Shown here one piece after another: positions 14,613 to 16,168 of a DNA stretch of 16,168 nt. Position numbers and translations under genes: made by a program. Every line of letters starts with the position of its first letter. Position 1 is the first letter of the stretch. The DNA comes from an uncultured Oscillospiraceae bacterium. GTDB lineage: Bacteria > Bacillota_A > Clostridia > Oscillospirales > Oscillospiraceae. The stretch is taken from the NCBI GenBank assembly GCA_900757695.1, contig CAAEOU010000146.1, positions 1-16,168 of the forward strand. The letters run 5' to 3'. The notes beneath the pieces were generated by a model. It was not told where the DNA came from, ran no database searches, and saw only the letters and a list, made by a program, of their open reading frames with translations.

Positions 14613-15569
14613 ATGAATTTCTATTCGTTCTATAAGAAGTTTGGATTATATGCCATTCTGGTTCTGGTATTTGCATTCTTTTCTATTTTCGCACCGCACT
14701 TCTTTAGTGGTGCAAATTTTCTGAATATCCTGCGGCAGGTGTCCATTTTTGGTACTGCGGTTATCGGCGCAACCATCGTAATGATTGGCGGCGGGGCTGA
14801 TATGTCCGTTGGCGGCATGGTTGCAATGGGCGGCATTATCGCAGCAATGGCAATGACCACATGGGGACTGCCCATCTGGGCCGCCATTCTGCTGACAATC
14901 CTGTTCTGCTGCCTGATCGGCTTTCTGAATGGGTTCCTGACGGTCACTCTGTTTATTCCCGGCTTTATTACCACCCTTGGCATGATGCTGGTGCTGAACG
15001 GCATGGCCTATGTGATCTCCGGTGGATATGCGATTTTTGGCCTGCCTTCGGAGTATGCATTTCTTGGACAGGGCTACATTGGATTCCTTCCGGTTCCGGT
15101 TATTATTTTTGTGATCGTTTGTGTTGCCGGTACGTTCCTGATGACCAAGACGTACTATGGCCGCAGTGTTTATGCGCTGGGCGGGAATCCCACAGCGGCA
15201 AATCTGGCTGGCATCAATGTGAAAAAGGTTACGATTATTGCCTATGTGCTCTGTGGCTTTGTGGCGGCTCTGGCGGCACTGATGCAGCTGTCCCGTTCCA
15301 ATTCCGCACAGCCCGGCGTTGGCGCCAGCTATCCCTTTGACTGTATGAGTGCGGCGGTTTTGGGCGGAATCTCCATGTCCGGCGGCAAGGGAAAAATCTA
15401 CGGTGCAATCGTGGGTGTTTTGATTATTGGCATTCTGAACAATGGCTTGCAGTTGATGGGCTGCAATGCAAACCTGGTGGATGTGGTGAAAGGTGTAATT
15501 CTGATTGCTGCGGTAGGTATTGACTGCCTCTATAACAATCGGGGTTCTCTTAGCGCACGGCTGTTCTAA
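14613..15569 (+). CDS. Sugar ABC importer permease (RbsC type)
   Basis: 318 residues, normal for the family. The ATG at 14613 follows AAGGGAG at about 14599-14605. It is very hydrophobic, with eight to ten membrane helices. The landmark GGGADMSVGGMVAMGG matches the GGxDLSVG motif near helices 2-3. The cytoplasmic coupling region GGNPTAANLAGINVKK is present, as is the C-terminal block AAVLGGISMSGGKGKIYGAI followed by LNNGLQLMG. The usual YELDAIAA before AAVLGG reads YPFDCMSA here. It forms the membrane channel, probably as a homodimer, with the ATPase above and the binding lipoprotein coded upstream. Confidence 0.94.
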   Translation: MNFYSFYKKFGLYAILVLVFAFFSIFAPHFFSGANFLNILRQVSIFGTAVIGATIVMIGGGADMSVGGMVAMGGIIAAMAMTTWGLPIWAAILLTILFCCLIGFLNGFLTVTLFIPGFITTLGMMLVLNGMAYVISGGYAIFGLPSEYAFLGQGYIGFLPVPVIIFVIVCVAGTFLMTKTYYGRSVYALGGNPTAANLAGINVKKVTIIAYVLCGFVAALAALMQLSRSNSAQPGVGASYPFDCMSAAVLGGISMSGGKGKIYGAIVGVLIIGILNNGLQLMGCNANLVDVVKGVILIAAVGIDCLYNNRGSLSARLF

Positions 15570-15584
15570 GCGATGGAGGAGAAT

Positions 15585-16168
15585 ATGCGGTATAAAAAGC
15601 AGATCATTGGTACCCTTGAAAAGTGTTATTCACTGTCTTCCTTAGAGGTGGGAGGACGGCCATGCCTTCTGGTTGCAGCAGAAAAACATGCGCCCTGCGA
15701 ACGCTTTGATCCGGCGGGAAATTTGCTAGACGAGGTGTGGAAGGAGCCGGGGGGTGTCATGACCATGGTAGCGGTACCCGGCAAGGATGGAACGTTCCTG
15801 GCAACGCATCAATTTTACTCTCCCAACGATTCGAAGGAGGCAAAGCTTGTTTGCGCCCGAAAAGTCGGGGAGACATGGAAAACCACAACCCTTGCGGAGA
15901 TGCCGTTTGTTCATCGGTTTGATATTATTCCGGCGGGCGGCGTAAATTATATTTTGGCCTGCACCCTGAAGTCGGGACATGCGTATAAAAATGACTGGAG
16001 TTCTCCCGGAAAACTGTACATGGGCGTTCTGGGAGATGACCCGGAAAAACCGGTGCAGTTCAGCACACTGCTGGAAGGGATTGGACATAATCATGGATAC
16101 ACCCGATATGAGGAACGTGGAAAGATATCGGGAATCGTATCCTGTGACCAGGGGGTCTTTCGCATTAC
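15585..16168 (+). CDS. Unrecognised protein, possibly beta-propeller-like, 3' end beyond window
   Basis: An ATG at 15585 follows GGAGG (15575-15579); an in-frame ATG at 15573 overlaps that site and is unlikely. The frame runs 194 codons to the window end without a stop. There is no signal peptide, so it is probably cytoplasmic. The sequence has repeating beta-rich segments of about 45-55 residues (LSSLEVGGRPCLLVAAEKH, GGVMTMVAVPGKDGTFLATH, HRFDIIPAGGVNYILACT, GKISGIVSCDQGVF), each reading like a blade of a propeller, with His-rich spots HRFD and GHNHGYTR. It starts 15 bases after the permease stop, so it belongs to the operon. A lactonase, epimerase or other sugar-acid enzyme would fit the context, but I cannot assign a family. 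Confidence 0.75.
   Translation, partial: MRYKKQIIGTLEKCYSLSSLEVGGRPCLLVAAEKHAPCERFDPAGNLLDEVWKEPGGVMTMVAVPGKDGTFLATHQFYSPNDSKEAKLVCARKVGETWKTTTLAEMPFVHRFDIIPAGGVNYILACTLKSGHAYKNDWSSPGKLYMGVLGDDPEKPVQFSTLLEGIGHNHGYTRYEERGKISGIVSCDQGVFRI

Noticed and set aside
1..16168. CRISPR array, rRNA or intact tRNA
   Set aside because: No regularly spaced direct repeats, no rRNA-like sequence and no complete cloverleaf were seen.

Overview
The window looks like a chromosomal accessory region of a Clostridia-type Firmicute, probably a gut Oscillospiraceae or Lachnospiraceae relative. The grounds are AGGAGG-type ribosome sites before nearly every gene, mid-range GC judged by eye, Lys-rich lipoprotein signals with an Ala/Gly-Cys lipobox, a DUF4179-type protein paired with a sigma factor, and many sugar ABC components. 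This taxonomic reading is inference; no rRNA or intact tRNA is present.

Left block (1-4680): the 5' end of a minus-strand gene, probably a regulator, faces a four-gene plus-strand operon. The operon holds three consecutive NTF2/SnoaL-fold-like proteins (365-2783) and a family 1 extracellular solute-binding lipoprotein (2805-4526), and closes with a strong terminator at 4645-4680. The three small proteins are diverged paralogues. They share a central Trp/His motif and, less expectedly, an aligned C-terminal PYxT[FL]xxxx[SA]Y motif. No transporter permease or ATPase accompanies the binding protein. This is the best candidate in the window for an uncharacterised catabolic or sensing system.

Middle block (4680-9900): mixed and mobile-looking. 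It contains a small serine recombinase preceded by a perfect 10-bp dyad, a gene-poor stretch with possible minus-strand remnants (5521-6405), an ECF-type sigma factor overlapping the gene for a membrane-anchored partner (6406-8143), a strong GC hairpin, a metallophosphoesterase (8712-9443), a possible 48-residue protein (9455-9601), and a short sequence resembling the 3' half of a tRNA (about 9661-9713). The last could be an old attachment site.

Right block (9847-16168): a sugar/lactone catabolic locus. A DeoR-family regulator has its own promoter and a 20-bp-stem terminator. After it comes an operon with a promoter and a candidate operator (perfect 9-bp inverted repeat at 10843-10878). The operon encodes an UlaG-like metallo-beta-lactamase-fold lactonase, a ribose-type binding lipoprotein, a two-domain sugar ATPase, an RbsC-type permease, and the start of an unrecognised, possibly beta-propeller protein cut by the window end. 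In E. coli, UlaG works downstream of a phosphotransferase ascorbate importer. Here the lactonase is linked to an ABC importer, so either a kinase lies outside the window or the lactonase acts on an unphosphorylated or different substrate.
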